Below, in pieces: positions 1 through 12,680 of a stretch of 64,000 bases of DNA. The translations under genes were made by a program, and so were the position numbers. Each line of letters begins with the position of its first letter. The stretch's first letter is position 1. The stretch comes from Oscheius onirici (taxonomy: Eukaryota; Nematoda; Chromadorea; Rhabditida; Rhabditidae). Under the pieces are notes generated by a model. It was given only the letters and a program-made list of their open reading frames with translations, ran no database searches and had not been told where the DNA came from. The DNA is taken from NCBI GenBank assembly GCA_932521025.1, contig OW051471.1, forward strand, positions 1,054,001 to 1,118,000, read 5' to 3'.

Positions 1-1
1 G

Positions 2-339
2 CTGTCAGAGGATATTCAAGTTCAGACCAATAAGGTTCTGGAAGTCTTTGCGGACATTTTCGCAAGAATCAAGAAGGAAGGCAGCTGCCCGGAGAAGCTT
101 CAACATACGGAAGCCAAACCTGATGTCCTGCCGTCGCCGATCCAAAATTCCATTCTCCAGCCGCGTAGGTTTTCCCTCTCGCATTTCAAAATCATACTCT
201 AGAGCGAACCCGCATTATCGAGCTCATCTTTGACGATCATGAATTGGCCAATGGAGTCGAAAGGTTTGTCATGGATGAAGACATTCCGATGCGCACTATG
301 CGCTTTTTTTCGACGGAAAACGACCCTCTCATTATATAG
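2..339 (+). CDS. 3' end of an unrecognised protein-coding gene (partial)
   Basis: The window opens inside an exon. One frame is open from base 2 to 164, where C|GTAGGT is a good donor. A 38-base intron ends in CTCTAG at 202, and the frame resumes at 203 with matching phase, ending at TAG 337-339. About 99 residues are visible. The first part is acidic and helical (motif VLEVFADIFARIKKEG). The second reads RTRIIELIFDD and ends in STENDPLII. No family is recognised and the 5' part lies outside the window. An AATAAA signal at 496-501 fits transcript end. Coding status rests on composition and clean splice phases. The true C-terminus is uncertain because the same frame stays open after the stop (next entry). 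Confidence 0.6.
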
Positions 340-507
340 CTGGTCCTGCTCGAAAGGTATGAAGAACAGTTGAGGAACAGGATTACCGCTTTCTTCCACG
401 AAAATCGTCCTCTCCCAGCTGGTCCTGCCATCTACTACGGATTGGAGTTCAACGGACCCGAGGACAGGACGACTCTAGGATCTTCAGAACGTAAAAATAA
501 AAGATAA
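340..507 (+). other. Open frame directly after the stop; possible alternative C-terminus or 3' UTR
   Basis: The frame of the preceding exon continues for 55 codons after TAG 337-339 and stops at TAA 505-507. The residues look coding (ERYEEQLRNRITAFF, then GLEFNGPEDRTT). A 93-base GT...AG segment, 264-356, contains the TAG and is a multiple of three, so splicing it out would fuse both parts in frame. Its acceptor (CTCGAAAG) is poor. The AATAAA overlaps the last codons, which favours a 3' UTR reading. Both options stay open. Confidence 0.4.
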
Positions 508-509
508 TT

Positions 510-1145
510 GTCCATTTTCCTTTTTTTCCACTGTTTTCTTGTTTTGCATCTATTAGTCCCTAGAATCTTCACGGTTGTTTTTGAAAGGTTTTCTGGCCTT
601 TTCGACACCCACTTATTCCCTGCTTCTCTTCTTTTACAAAAAGGCCATAGATTTCTGTCTCGCCTGTTCTCTAGCCAAAAACACTGACTCCTATTTTTAA
701 TTCAAAGTAAACCATAGACCATGAGCGCCTCCAGAGCACCACTCACACAGCTAAAGAACAGAGACGCAGGGGAGGCGAGGGATTGGGTGCTTTCCGGGTG
801 CAAAGAGGGAGACGGAGAACCACGCGACGAAAAGACAGCCTGCTGCCAGGCCAGGTACCTGCTGCTTTGCCTCTTTGTTATGCCGCTTTTCGACTTTTTG
901 CCTACTTCCTACTGAGTTTTTGTTCATTTTACATGTTTTTTCGTCTAGAATTTCCTTCTCATCGTTCTAGCCTCCAAAATATGAACTGGACTGTGTTGTA
1001 AGAGGGAATTTCGCTCGTGATTTCTCCGCATCTATTAGAACCCTTTACGAGATCGTAACTTTAGGGTTTTTAGTGATAGAATCTTGTTAGTTTATTGACT
1101 TATTTGGTAATTTTGAACCTTTTTCTGTGGCTACATTTTGGCGGA
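510..1145. other. Gene-free stretch downstream of the first gene
   Basis: Only short frames without exon-like borders are seen on either strand. There is no recognisable RNA gene or repeat with clear ends. Confidence 0.5.
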
Positions 1146-1149
1146 TTAT

Positions 1150-1425
1150 GAATTATGGACTGGGAGAGAGTGAGTCGGAAAGTAAAAGGAACTGAGAGAG
1201 TGAGTGAGGGAGAGAGCGAGAACTACAGAGAGTGAGAGAGTGAGAGAGTGAGAGAGTTAGAGATAGGGACAGATAGAGAGTCTGAAAGACTGAGAGAGCC
1301 AGAGAGAGAGGGAAAGTCAAAGAAACTGAGTGACAGGGAAGAAACAGAGACAGAGAGAATGTGAGAGCCTAAGTGAGAGGCAGAGAATCAGTGAGTCCGA
1401 GAGTCAGAGACAGAGAGAGTCAGCC
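1150..1425. repeat. GA-rich simple repeat (GAGAGTGA-type)
   Basis: About 275 bases consist almost only of purines arranged as GAGAG with interspersed T and C, for example repeated GAGAGAGTGA. Short frames through it are low-complexity shadows. Confidence 0.85.
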
Positions 1426-1429
1426 ACTT

Positions 1430-2990
1430 TTTCTTCCCCCAAAGGTCACAAACTGGCATCATCGTGGTCAAATAGGCTTCACTCTGCACAGCGTGTCCTT
1501 TCTTATTCGAGAGCGTAGAAAAAACAAATAGAGGTACGAGAGGATGACTCAGATGGTATTTTCAGTCGCAAAGCAGCCCGGTTCAAAAGATCTCTTTGTT
1601 ATTCTCATTCCGTCTAGAAAATGTCAGCCTCCCCTATGTGAGCGTAGAAATTTGATATCTTTCATTGCCATCCCAAGGCCCCTTTCAGCCCATTTTAGTT
1701 CGGATATAGACCATTTTTCTATCTCTCAGTCTCAAACTGATAAAAGAGCATGAAATCAGGGTCGAATCGGGCGCTGGATCAGAAACCGCTCATATAGGAT
1801 CGAAAGTCGGAATCTGCTGGACTCGTTTCTCTGGCGCTCATTCTCGCTTATCCAGTTTCTTATTGAGGCGATGGGTCAGTTCATTCTCTCAAAAAAAAAA
1901 CTGAGTATCAAATGCCAGTCTCCACAGATCACAATCGAACCCTTTATTTTCCTCCCACACTGTTTTTCGTACTCGACGACGCGACAGTCACATTTTGGCC
2001 TCCGGAAAGTGACGTCTGCCTTCTCCATCGGCGAAGAAATTAACCCATTATTTTTGATTTATAAAAGGCTGCATAGCACATAGCGATGGACAACAAGAGA
2101 GAGAAGGTGTCCTCTTGTGTACTTTGTCATCATTTTTTCTGCCTCTCCGCTTTTAGCAGACTGCAAGGAGAAAAGTGTTCTTTGGATGGAACTTGTGTTA
2201 GCCACTGAATGTTCCAAAAGAATACTCGAAAGTAGACTATTTCAATATCTCTTCAAAGCAGGTCTCCAGTTTCGTTATTTAGTCAGTTCTGGTTCTCAGC
2301 TAATAAAAATTCGAGTTACCGGTTGCCCCCCCCCCCCCCCCCAAGCATTCAAGAATGATTCTCCTTACTTTCTTTTAGAAAGGGACACAAGGACAGTGAG
2401 ACAGATAGGGAGAGTTTGAAGAAGTTCATGTCTCAGAGAAAGAGTTTCCGGTTGCATTTATTTTTTTCTTAACTGCCTCAGCATGAAATTTGGCTGCGAA
2501 CCCAGTTTTTCATTTCAAAATGGATCCCGAACCGATGGTACTTCGGGTTACGGTAGCTGAATTTTTTCTTGAACTGAATATAGACGATTTATTTTGAAGA
2601 AGGAGATACCGTACCTGCCTTTTGTTCGATTCGAGACCAAATTCACTGCAAAAATTGACAAATTGGCTGGTGTTCCCGGCTGAGTATCCATTTTTTTTAC
2701 CTCTTTACACTGTTTTTCATTTTCCGTAGCGAGTTTTTGGAGTTTCCGTCTTTTTCCGTTAAGACCCCTGAACGAGTGTTGATACGGAGAGAGAACAAGG
2801 TACACAGTCAGTCTTTCTTCCCCAAATTGGTGATGGTGCACATGTCCGCCTGAACTCTTGACTTTTTGACGCTTTGTCTTGTTTCTAGCGCCATCGTTGC
2901 GATGACACTAAAGATAGACTCGTGTCACTGTTTTCGGGAGCGGCAGGAAAAAAAACCTTTTTTAGTGTTTCGGTGAAGGGGTATAGGTAC
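1430..2990. other. Gene-free stretch
   Basis: No exon chain, RNA gene or family motif was found. The stretch includes a run of 17 C at 2326-2342. The open frames here have no consistent splice borders. Confidence 0.45.
2326..2342. repeat. Mono-C tract (17 C)
   Basis: An uninterrupted run of 17 C. It is one of five G or C runs of 14 or more in this window (see also 5412-5425, 20105-20120, 36705-36724 and 38920-38935). Confidence 0.95.
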
Positions 2991-2999
2991 AGACCAGGG

Positions 3000-3330
3000 T
3001 TGGGCCGTGTTCACCAAATGATTAATGGCTCGTCTTCTGTGAATAAAAACTGTTCGTTGTTCGCTTGACGAACAAAAAAGCGAGAATGTTCGCTGTTCGG
3101 GGCTCGAGCAGAGTTCAAAAGGGCACAAACACCAACATTTTATCCATTGCTAATGGTAAAACCAATACACATGTCTGAGTGCATAGCATCAAAAAAAAGT
3201 GATTTGGGAGAAAATTAATGAAATGTTCGAGCTGTGTTCGTGTTCGAATGTTCGCGAACGAATATTAGGACGGCGAACAGTTCATGTTCGGTTCGCAGGC
3301 GAACAAAAACTGTTCGTGTTCGGTTCAGTC
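3000..3330. repeat. GTTCG/CGAAC-rich inverted repeat region
   Basis: Many copies of GTTCG and its complement CGAAC occur in both orientations, including CTGTTCGTTGTTCGC near 3048 and CTGTTCGTGTTCGGTT near 3310. The left edge CAGGGTTGGGCC resembles an hAT-type terminus, but no matching right end is visible. A shorter stretch of the same character lies near 38340-38395. Confidence 0.6.
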
Positions 3331-3339
3331 CAAAACATT

Positions 3340-6300
3340 TTTTGGTCCCATGATTTGACAAAAAGTTTTTGATTTCTGAACAACCACATCGAGTTCAAAT
3401 TCTTTTCACTGTGCTCTTTCCGTCTCCCTGATTCTTCTTGTCAGAGCACAAAATCCAAGTCTACAGTCCATCGAACGAAATCCCCCCGTCTCTCATTCTC
3501 TCTCTTCAATTAGTCTCGTATCCTTGGCAGCGCCACTGCTGCTTTCTCTGTCTGTCTTCTGGTCTCTCATTCATTTCAGCAGCTCCCATTCAAGAGTCCC
3601 CCTTTTTGCACTTTCTACATACTTTTGCAGCTCTTGCTATTCAAAAATAATGGAAGTTTTGAGAAAAGTGTAGCGATTTTTCACTTTCTTATTCTGAGAG
3701 GTTGTGAGAGAAAGAACTTCGAGCTCTGATTTTAGAATCTTGACTAGATGGGTTGACTAAGGAGATTTCGTGAAAAACCTGTGTTTATCCAATGAAAAGG
3801 TTGCAGTATGCAGTGACCATATTTCATCTGTGTTTTTTTTAAATTTTTCCCAACAACTCTTCAAAGTGTGAAGCGAAGATTTGGAATACTTATGCATTCT
3901 TTTTTTTCGAGACTTTTGATTTTCACTAAATTTCGACAAGTTGTATTGAGTTCTTCCGCAAAAACCCATCCAAATAGCTTCTTTTCCTCACTTCCTAGCC
4001 AAAAATCCTCTCCAAATTAGGTGCCGATCTGCGATCTAGCTAGTACAATGATGATGTCTGGTGTGGCATTGTCCAACTTTATTCGACTTTTGTATTGCCA
4101 ACGGGATCAAATTTTGGCAGGGATTAGTCATAGTCCAGCGACTGAGATTTCATCTGTCTGACCATGGTTGTTCAGCTAGCGTGGGAGATGATCCTGCAAA
4201 GTTTGTAGAGAAGACAAATGCTTTGGTGTTAGCATATAAGTAGACTAAAGTCGAAGTACAATACACAGTAGTTCTCAACATGAATTCCTTCCAGCATTCA
4301 ACGTGTTCCAAAATACGCTGCCAAAAATATCGAACATTCAGTGCTGTGTCATCCCTCAAAAAATTGGTTTGTAAGCAGAAATACAGGGAACGTATTATTT
4401 TTCTGGCAAAGGCCTGGACTTTATGAAGAAACTGAAACAAGAAACAATTTTGTTTGTTCAATGCAAAAATGTAGAACATACACAAGTTTTCAGCCGAACA
4501 ATTTTTGGATAAATTTTGGATAGAAAAAAGCGCGGTTTTTCTCAGTTTCCAACAGTGTACGAAATGATCCGAACGGTATTCTGCTAGACGGCTAGACTCT
4601 AATCAAAGGACAGAAACAAAAAAGTGACCAATTTGGCCTTCGGCAGTTTGCAGATTTTGAATGGAAGCACACAAATTTGTTATTTCCCAGTCTTTTTGAG
4701 CTGAAAAGGTCAAGTTGTAGTTCGTTCAAGGTGGATTACGGTAGTATCGGATTCGTTCAAGTCCCTAACAGACTGTCTTTTTCCTGATCTTTGTCTTTTC
4801 TCCCCCTCCAATCCAATTCTCCCCCGACAATGAAATAAAAGTTTTTTTCCACGCTTAGATGTTATCTCATTATGACTTCATGGACTCTGTAGTCTACTCC
4901 CACACACCGCAAAATTTCCCGGCCAAGACAAAAGTGTGACGCTTGGTGGACGAGAGATAAGATCACATGGACACTTTGAAGTGTTTTTTTTTTGAAATTA
5001 CCGGCAGCTTATTTCAGTGAATTACGCCGTGAATTGATAGCAGACAATCATTAAGCTTATCTTGATCTTTGGAAATACAAAATTCCCGCTATCTCCTCCC
5101 TCAAAAAACTATCTCTTCACCAAATTACTAACAAAACTTGACAGAACTGTACTAACCTCTTCGAACAGACACACCATTGCGCCTTATTGTTAGTAAAGAA
5201 AAATTTATAAAAAATATAAAGTGGGCTGGAGTTTTACGTGCGAGCAACTTTTTCAAAGTCTGAAACTTATTCGTAGTTTCCGAATTATTGGATTTTTAAG
5301 AAAATTTTTTTTTTTCGCAATTTTCTCTCCGGCTTATATTTTTCTTTAGAAGTACACCCCATCTCTGTCTTTTTTCTTTTTCCCGGAAATTTTTCAACGT
5401 TTTTTTTTTTTGGGGGGGGGGGGGGCGGAGAAACGTCTATACCAGCGTGTTGTAATGGTTTATTGTGCAGAAGCTTCAATTCATTGGTTTGATTGTCCAG
5501 AAGTTTCTGAGCCGAATTAAGTATTCCCTATGAAGCAGAAATAATAATTTCTGGGGTCAGTTATTCCTCAAACCTGGAGTTGGGAGCCAGGCCCGTGTTA
5601 GTAAGGCACATTTTTGGGAGAGGCAAAATTTTAGAGAAAAAAATTTGGCACCCATTCTGAGCTTATGCTCTTTGATTGCCAAGTTTTTCTGTAAAACTCT
5701 GCTCCCCCTACTGCCACGGACCTTTCCAACAATTTTTCATGCTGAAGTTACAGAAAAACCGCTGTCGGATCCTTGCACGGGAGTACAATAACCGTCGAGT
5801 CGAGCGTCTTGGGCGTCGAGTCGAAAAGTCGAGTCACGAGCCGGCTCGCGGGCTATGTCGAGTCGAGTCGAATTTTTTTTCAAATTCCGCGGCTCAAATA
5901 CGAAGAAATGAAGAAATTTTTTTTATCTCTTCCTTCTCTATCGAGCTCACAGAACAAAAAACCAAACTTTTCTTTTTCCATGGTTGTTTTGCTAACTTTT
6001 TTTCCGTCCATTTGCTTATCCGGATAATCTCTTATAAACATCCTTGCTTCTAAAATAGACCCGAAACAAAAAACTCTAGAAATCCAACCTCTTTTCACCA
6101 AATATCGTCAGCAGTTCAAGAGATTGACGGGGATCCTTATCGCTCCCCGTCCACCCTCCAGTCCGCGACTTTCTATCTCTCACTCGCTCTGTCTCACCGG
6201 CCCCCGTACCGATTCGGTAAAATCGATTGTCCTCTCGACTCTCTGTACTCTGTCTAGTCCAACCGGCTGGCTATAACGACCCCTTTTTTTTGCCTAAAAA

Positions 6301-7060
6301 CTTAAATTTTTCTTCTACAAGTTCATATTTTCCTTGCTCGTTTTACATTTCCTAAAACAAATTAACGGAAAGTACGCAAAACTAAGATTTGACACGGCTT
6401 GTTTTCCTTGATATTTTATCAATGACCGTGATGCAATTGTAAGCTTCAAACTCGGTACATAAGTGTACGCGATTCCCCTATGTCGTTTCACGAGAGCTTT
6501 CACATTTTAAGTAGGTACAACTATTTCATGTTTGTTTCATCTTTGTAATAAGACTAGGTCTTTTCACACTTTTCGCTTGCTGGGCTCTTTTCAATGCCGT
6601 CGGGAAAGCGCAAAAAAGTTTCCTTTGGTAACTAAACTTGGCACTGTTTTGTAACAGTAACCAATTGGAGTTCAATTTTCTTCAATCATAAAACTCAGTA
6701 AAGTGTTCTCATCCCTCCGTATCATCCCATACTACTGTTCGTATTATTGTCTGGAGAGAGCGGAAAAACAGCGACAGCTCAGCAAAGAAATGATAGACCA
6801 CGACCAGTCGGTCCAAAATGTGCCCCTTTCTTTCTTTCTGGTATTAACCAAACATTTGGCCAGCTTTTTGGTGGCACTCAAATCCCACCCACTTTGAGTT
6901 ACTAAAATCTATACAGTCACCTTCCCTAACGTCCGCTTAATCGTCTGACCAGGCAGGCATTGATGATAGCCTTTCCAGGTTGGTTAATGAACTTTTTTTA
7001 CCCTGTTTTGAAAAATTTCTTTTGACGTTTGGTACGAGTGGAAGTCTTCGCCATAGTACT
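3340..7060. other. Gene-free stretch with small repeats
   Basis: No gene is supported. Visible items are a G14 tract at 5412-5425 following a T run, and a GTCGAGTCGAG-type short tandem repeat at about 5790-5875 that recurs near 38528-38572. The rest is AT-rich without exon-like blocks. Confidence 0.45.
5412..5425. repeat. Mono-G tract (14 G)
   Basis: Fourteen consecutive G directly after a run of 11 or more T. Confidence 0.95.
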
Positions 7061-7063
7061 AAG

Positions 7064-7427
7064 TATACTTGGGCACCGAGCCGGCTCGAGCTTGACGGTT
7101 TTTTGCGATTTTCTCCAAATCTGATTCAATTTTCTCGATTTTTTTTCCAGACATTCGTTACTGCTTTGTTGACTTCTAGCAAACAAGAAATTGGAATTTA
7201 AATTAGTACTTTTCGAGAAAAATGGAAAACGTGCCGGCTCGAGCCGCCGAGCTTTTCCTTTTTTCTCGAAAATAAATAATTTAAATTCCAATTTCTTGTT
7301 TGCTAGAAGTCAACAAAGCAGTAACGAATGTCTGGAAAAAAAAATCGAGAAAATTGAATCAGATTTGGAGAAAATCGAAAAAAACCGTCAGACTCGAGCC
7401 GGCTCGGTGCCCAGGTATAGTACTAAG
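7064..7427. repeat. 364-base near-perfect palindrome (foldback element)
   Basis: Two arms of about 165 bases are almost exact reverse complements around a short GC-rich centre near 7238. The outer ends read TAGTACTAAGTA and TACTTAGTACTA. The arms share GGGCACCGAGCCGGCTCGAG near the ends, and the inner parts share GGAATTTAAATT. It would form a long hairpin as RNA or single-stranded DNA. No coding capacity is claimed: the similar frames on opposite strands come from the symmetry. Confidence 0.9.
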
Positions 7428-7429
7428 TA

Positions 7430-10330
7430 ATGTTTACGCCCATACTACGAGTAATCCTGAAACAAAATAGTCTTTTTTGAATACTTTGGGACTTATCTGC
7501 AACGGACCCATTCGAAGAAGCACGAATAAGAAAACTTCCACGAAGGGGACAAAGAAAAGTAAAAGCCAGCTTGAAGCAGAGATGGTATAAAAAAAACATG
7601 TGGAAAATTAAAAGACAACCAACCCGATTCATAAATCACACGTGTTCCGTCTGAACTCTTTTGATCTAAATTGTGAAACAAAAACTACACAACATCGAAG
7701 AACTTCAATTTGGGTCCGATGAACAAACTGGATAGAGCTCTTTTCAAGCTCCGCTACTATTAAAAGCCACCGTTACCCTGACGGAAACAATGAACCAAAG
7801 CAGACGGCGATACTAAACTGGCAACGGAGATCAGAGTTCGGCACCGGGGGCTTCATTCCCTCTCACTCTCTCCCATTTCTGTCCCGTACCACCGTTTTCC
7901 CATTGAATCTTGCTATATTTTTATCAGCCTCTCTGTCCTTCTTCTCCTCAGTCTTTCTGTTTCTGTGTTTCTCTGTCTCTCTGTCCCTCTCTCAAAATTG
8001 TGCAACTTTGTAGTTGAGATCACTGGTCGACCGGACTGCCTTATGTAAACTAGACACGACACAGGAGAGAGAGACAACCCCCGGTCGAGCGACCGGGTAG
8101 TGATGGGAACATTCGGCAAACAGTCCTCGTCGCTCTCTCACTGTCTCTCGATCTGGTATTGTCTTTCTCTGTCTCTCAGAAATATGGCAACATCCATACA
8201 TGTTCAGCACCACCCTCTATATTTTTGTTTTTGAATGGAGAAGAATGATAGAACTTTTCAAACTCTTGATTTTTGGACACGATATGAGGCTATTTTCTGT
8301 GGTTTTGTAGTGGAGAATTTCCATTTTTTTTGCTTTCCTGAGTAATATATCTTACCACTGAAAGAGGGCGATCCCAATCGTTGAAGTATCAAATTTGTGG
8401 GGCCTACGGTCGATGGATCAGTTTCCTCAAATTCTTTTCTTCACATATTCTCCAGCAAACACAAAAATTTGTCGAGGAAAAACTACAATTTACCTTCAAA
8501 ACCTGTGTTTCACTGATCTGTCTGCATATCTCGTTATGCCCTTCTTCTCCATCTCCTTTTGTTCTTTGCCCACTTTTTGATGACATTACCTGCTCAATGT
8601 GTCTGCTCCACTGTTCTAATCTGTGCTCCCAGAAATTGCTCTTGTTCTTCCTGTGGAAAGCTTTCCCTTTCGTTTCAGTAATTCCTTTTGTATTTTTCTA
8701 ACTTCTGATTCTTCGAAGAGCTGATCAGTAAATTCAACACGATTTTCGTCTCTTATGGACAGCTCGAAACCTAAAAACAAAGTTCAAACTGCGACGATTT
8801 TTGACCGTCTCGGTAGTTTATTCCCGAAAGGTCACCTATTTGAGCAAGTTTGAAACCTAATTTTCTCGAAACTTACAGTTCGTAAGAATTGCGGAATACT
8901 GTAATTTTGTACACTTAGGCTCATTTTTCAGTGATTTCGGCTAACTGACCGGGTGAAGATTTGTCACTAGCTATTACCAGAATACTCCAGCAGATACGTG
9001 AATTCGTTGATTTCGTAACTAAGTTTAAATTAAACTCCAGTAGACAATCTACAGTCTCATAAAACGATGGAATTCATAATTTCTCGTTTCTAACCGCATC
9101 ATCGTTACTCGAGATAAACAGCGCATGCACTGCTCGTACTGAAAGATACTAAGCTTTGAAAATTTACGAAAAAAATCATCTACTCAATTTTTTTGTCTTT
9201 TCGCGCATTCTTAGCCTCCACCAAGTGACACTGATCTACCAGAACTGCAAGAGAGGCGGGTGTTCTGCTCCCTTCTCTGCAGAATATCCGCTCATCTCCT
9301 ATTCGTATATTTTCGCAGCTGTCCACCCATTCCAGGTCGAGCCCATTTTTGGCTTTGTGGCTGCTCTCTCTCTCTCTCTGTGTGGATTGCTAGCCCACGT
9401 TTCTATAGATTCTTTTCATTGACTTTTTCTCTCTAAAAATGGCTGATCTAGGTGTTTTGCTGAATGTTTCGGGTAGAAACCTTCGAAGAGACGCTAAAAT
9501 CGGAAACGCAATGTGCTAAAATTGTGATGAAGTCAGAATATTTGGCATTTTGGCGAAATTTATTGCGCTACTGACCACGAAATTTTCTTGATGGAGTTGA
9601 ATTTAAACCTTGACAACGACAATGATAGAGCGTCCACTGGTCTTCCTTATACCAAATTTTGAAACAAGCTTTTTCGAGAATGTGATCGTATCCGAAAGCA
9701 TCTCGAGTACCATATTTTACTTCTACGTAGGTTTTGAAACCAAAAAGGCTACAAATTCTTCAGACAGAGTTTGTCTGAAACTTTTCCTCCGTTCCGTAAG
9801 GTAACCTTTTTAGGTACAGAGTCGCTGAAAGTATATTTTTGAGACCGCTTTTATTTCAAGTAGCCTTTTGAATTGCATTTTTCTCTCTTCTGTTCTTGCT
9901 GAAGCAAAAAAGATCCTGGAGAAGGAGAAAAAGTTTGTATTCAGTCTGAATAAATAAAGAAAAAAATTTCAAAGATTGCACTTTGAATACGACCATGGAA
10001 GTACCTAACCATAACATTTCAACAACTTTCTGCTACTTTCACGTTTCCACTGAAAACATTCTTTTTTTTCGTGTTTTTACCGTTTGCTGAAAACCATTAC
10101 AGTTCCAACTAATTTACTCCATTTAGGTCCCTCCTGAAACATCTTACTTTTTGATCAGAAGAATTTTGGTCAGAAAAAAAACAGATTCTAAGCCCAGAAG
10201 AACAGCTCGCCCTAACGTCTGCTCGCATACTTTTTTTGTCATTATAACTGTTGCCAAAGGAATATACTGCGTACTTTTTGTTACGTGAATTTGCTTACGC
10301 ACATTTTCCACACAAACTTGAATAAATCTC
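7430..10330. other. Gene-free stretch
   Basis: No exon chain was found. A pyrimidine-rich simple stretch occupies about 7860-8180 (TCTCTCTGTC-type). Other frames lack splice context or family motifs. Confidence 0.4.
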
Positions 10331-10335
10331 GTGCG

Positions 10336-10545
10336 CAAGTTCGCGTAACGAAAAGTATGAATTTTTTTCTTGCTTAGAGTCTCATTTCAACAAAAAAGTC
10401 TCCTTATTGCTTATAGCGCGTTCCAAATCTTCACCTTACGTATTTTTAATTGACGAGAAACCGCGTACGCGCGAACAAGCCAATTTATTCGAAGTTATAT
10501 GGTGTATTTTTCGTACGCAACTTTGCGTAACGACAAGTACGCAAG
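10336..10545 (+). repeat. Dispersed repeat with GTAACG/GTACGC motifs
   Basis: The stretch from about 10425 to 10545 matches the reverse complement of 51915-52036. Shared blocks are AATCTTCACCTTACGTATTT, then GCGAGAAA-like sequence, then TTTTTCGTACGCAACTT and GCGTAACG. A related but shorter block occurs near 23050-23160 (TTTTCGTTACGCGAAATTG). Internal inverted copies of TTGCGTAACG suggest a small non-autonomous element. Exact ends are not clear. Confidence 0.6.
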
Positions 10546-11421
10546 GAGAAAATTTGGCAAAAGCTATACACAATCAGTTCTCCAATCTCATTCAAAAGAA
10601 CCGATCTATCAATCTACTGGCGGTAGTATTCTTTAGACCATTTTCTCCTCTTATGTTCCCTGAAACAAAATTCTCTCCATTTTTGCTACTGAAAAGAATC
10701 TTGAAAGAGACTGACAGATCGCTTAGCGACCGATGCCAAGATCATCACCAATGGGTCAGTTCGGACGACGACGTAGGCCTGCCCCCGTTTCTATCTCCTA
10801 CAAATCAGCCACCATAGTCCACAGCTCGAGGACACTCGCACCTAAACACACTTTTTGGTCTCAAAGACCTTGTGCCGTCTGACTGGCTTGCTGGCGCTGG
10901 TTTTATTATGTGTCCCTTAGAATGGCCGCATATTTTTTTGGCAAAATACCTACTTTTTCTAAAGTCCTGTAGATTGGGCTGCCACACTACGATTCGTTGC
11001 TTCCACTCTCACTTTGCTCCCAATTTAACTCATGTTTGTATAGCTCAGAACATTTTTTTTTCATTTCTATAAGGGCCGAATACAATGCTTGAATTCGCTT
11101 CCTTGTGAGGCTACTCTCCCTTTTTTTAGGTACTTTATTTTTTGTTTCAAATTTGAGCCAAAGAAGAACTTAGGGTTTGAGAACTGCTCCGCATCTCCAA
11201 CATCCCCCCAAAAAATACAATCTCTCAGCTAACAATCGATTCTCACTTTTGTCCAAAATCATTCTCTGCCTCCAAATGTAAGCAAACAGTTCAAGATCAA
11301 ACATACAAGCTATCTTATCAGTTCTATTTTCCCACTCCAAGCTACATTCCTGGCTAGCTTTCTCTCTTCGCTCCCATTGATTTTTCTGGAAACCTTTTTT
11401 TTGTTTAAAATTGGCTTGAAA

Positions 11422-11492
11422 ATGAGATTTTTCAGCAACGACGTCGGTCCTTATTTCTACGGACGCCGTGGGCGATTGGGTGATGAATTATG
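11422..11492 (+). CDS. Candidate first exon, neuropeptide-like dibasic site
   Basis: An ATG at 11422 (alternatively an acceptor TTTTTCAG ending at 11435) opens 71 bases ending at a strong donor TG|GTGAGT at 11492. It encodes SNDVGPYFYGRRGRLGDELW-like sequence. PYFYGRR has the form of an amidation glycine followed by a dibasic cleavage site, as in neuropeptide precursors, but one occurrence is weak evidence. No matching next exon could be assigned: the best candidate after 11830 gives a stop at the junction. It could also be an isolated exon of another gene. Confidence 0.3.
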
Positions 11493-12600
11493 GTGAGTCT
11501 TTTTTCCTTTTCTGTAAACAAAGTTGTCACCTGTTGTCACCTGCAAATGGGTAGAGAATGATCTTTGTTCAGTGAAAACACAAAAAAATTATGTAAAAGC
11601 CTAAAATGCTTGCCAAATAACTTCAAGGAGAACACATGGCAAACTTTTTGATATGTTTCACCAAAGCGTTACATGTTGGAACTAGAGAATTTTCTCGTTG
11701 CATGCGCATTTTTTTACTTGAAAAACTCGCATTCTCATTCTTTTTGTAGGAGTTTGTAGGGTCCTTGTTTCAACCTCTCCACAAGAAAATACAGAAGTAA
11801 CTGAAAGAATTGCTTGATGGTTTGAGTGGAAAAAAGTACCATTATTTTTAGAAGACCAGTCACGGCGAACATCTCTAAAAGCGCCTTTGTGATAAAACAG
11901 GCACCTCGATTCAATTGTGTACGTACACAATTTTACGTCGGCTGCGTTTTCTTGATTTTCTATGTTTTCTCATCATTTCACCTTGTAACTAATGTTATCG
12001 ATCGAAGCCTTTTGGTAGTCATCTGGTTTCACACGACAGTGGAGTAGAAATTTTCGAAAAGCTTGTACTGTCGTGATGTGATGCCTGGCATTGAAAACTA
12101 ACAAAATGAAAAAACTTGTCATGAAGTTCGTTCAAAAAGTGAAGAGTAAAATTTAATTTTTTTTACAAAAGTGAATAAGAGGAGGTAACTTACCTGGACT
12201 AATCAGTAGCTCGTCTCATATTACAGTAAAAACTTACGGTAACACTTAGTTCGTGACGAGACCCACAATAACATTTTGGTCAATTTCCACTGTGGTCTCG
12301 ACAATAAAAACCATTCTACGGCAATCTTCGTTACATTTGTTACGACGATCATTACGTACAAAAACAGCTCGTGAAAGGCAAAACCATCAAATTTTTGCAA
12401 TGCTCAGAGCTATTCCGAAAACGGTATACTTTTCCAAGCATACAATCATTGAAAAAAAGTCTCTCCTTTGTCTTGCTACTTCTTTCTCACAATTTGGTTC
12501 TTATCAAACATTCCCATCTCGTCGGACTCGTAACTTTTTGTACGGCCACAGTAAAACTCGATTCTAGGATGTGTCTCCACGACTAACACCCAAAAGAAGT
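11493..12600. other. No assignable gene
   Basis: AT-rich sequence with no consistent exon chain. It may hold the continuation of the 11422 exon, but none could be shown. Confidence 0.35.
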
Positions 12601-12680
12601 TTACAAGTTTACAAGTTTATTTTGACGGAATCGAGGGGTATCATGCAGAAACGGTCGTTTCTTGGAATCCTTCGCCGCTC

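Noticed and set aside
2117-2419. 100-codon plus-strand frame
   Set aside because: It runs through a C17 tract that forces a proline run, and has no splice sites, signal or motif.
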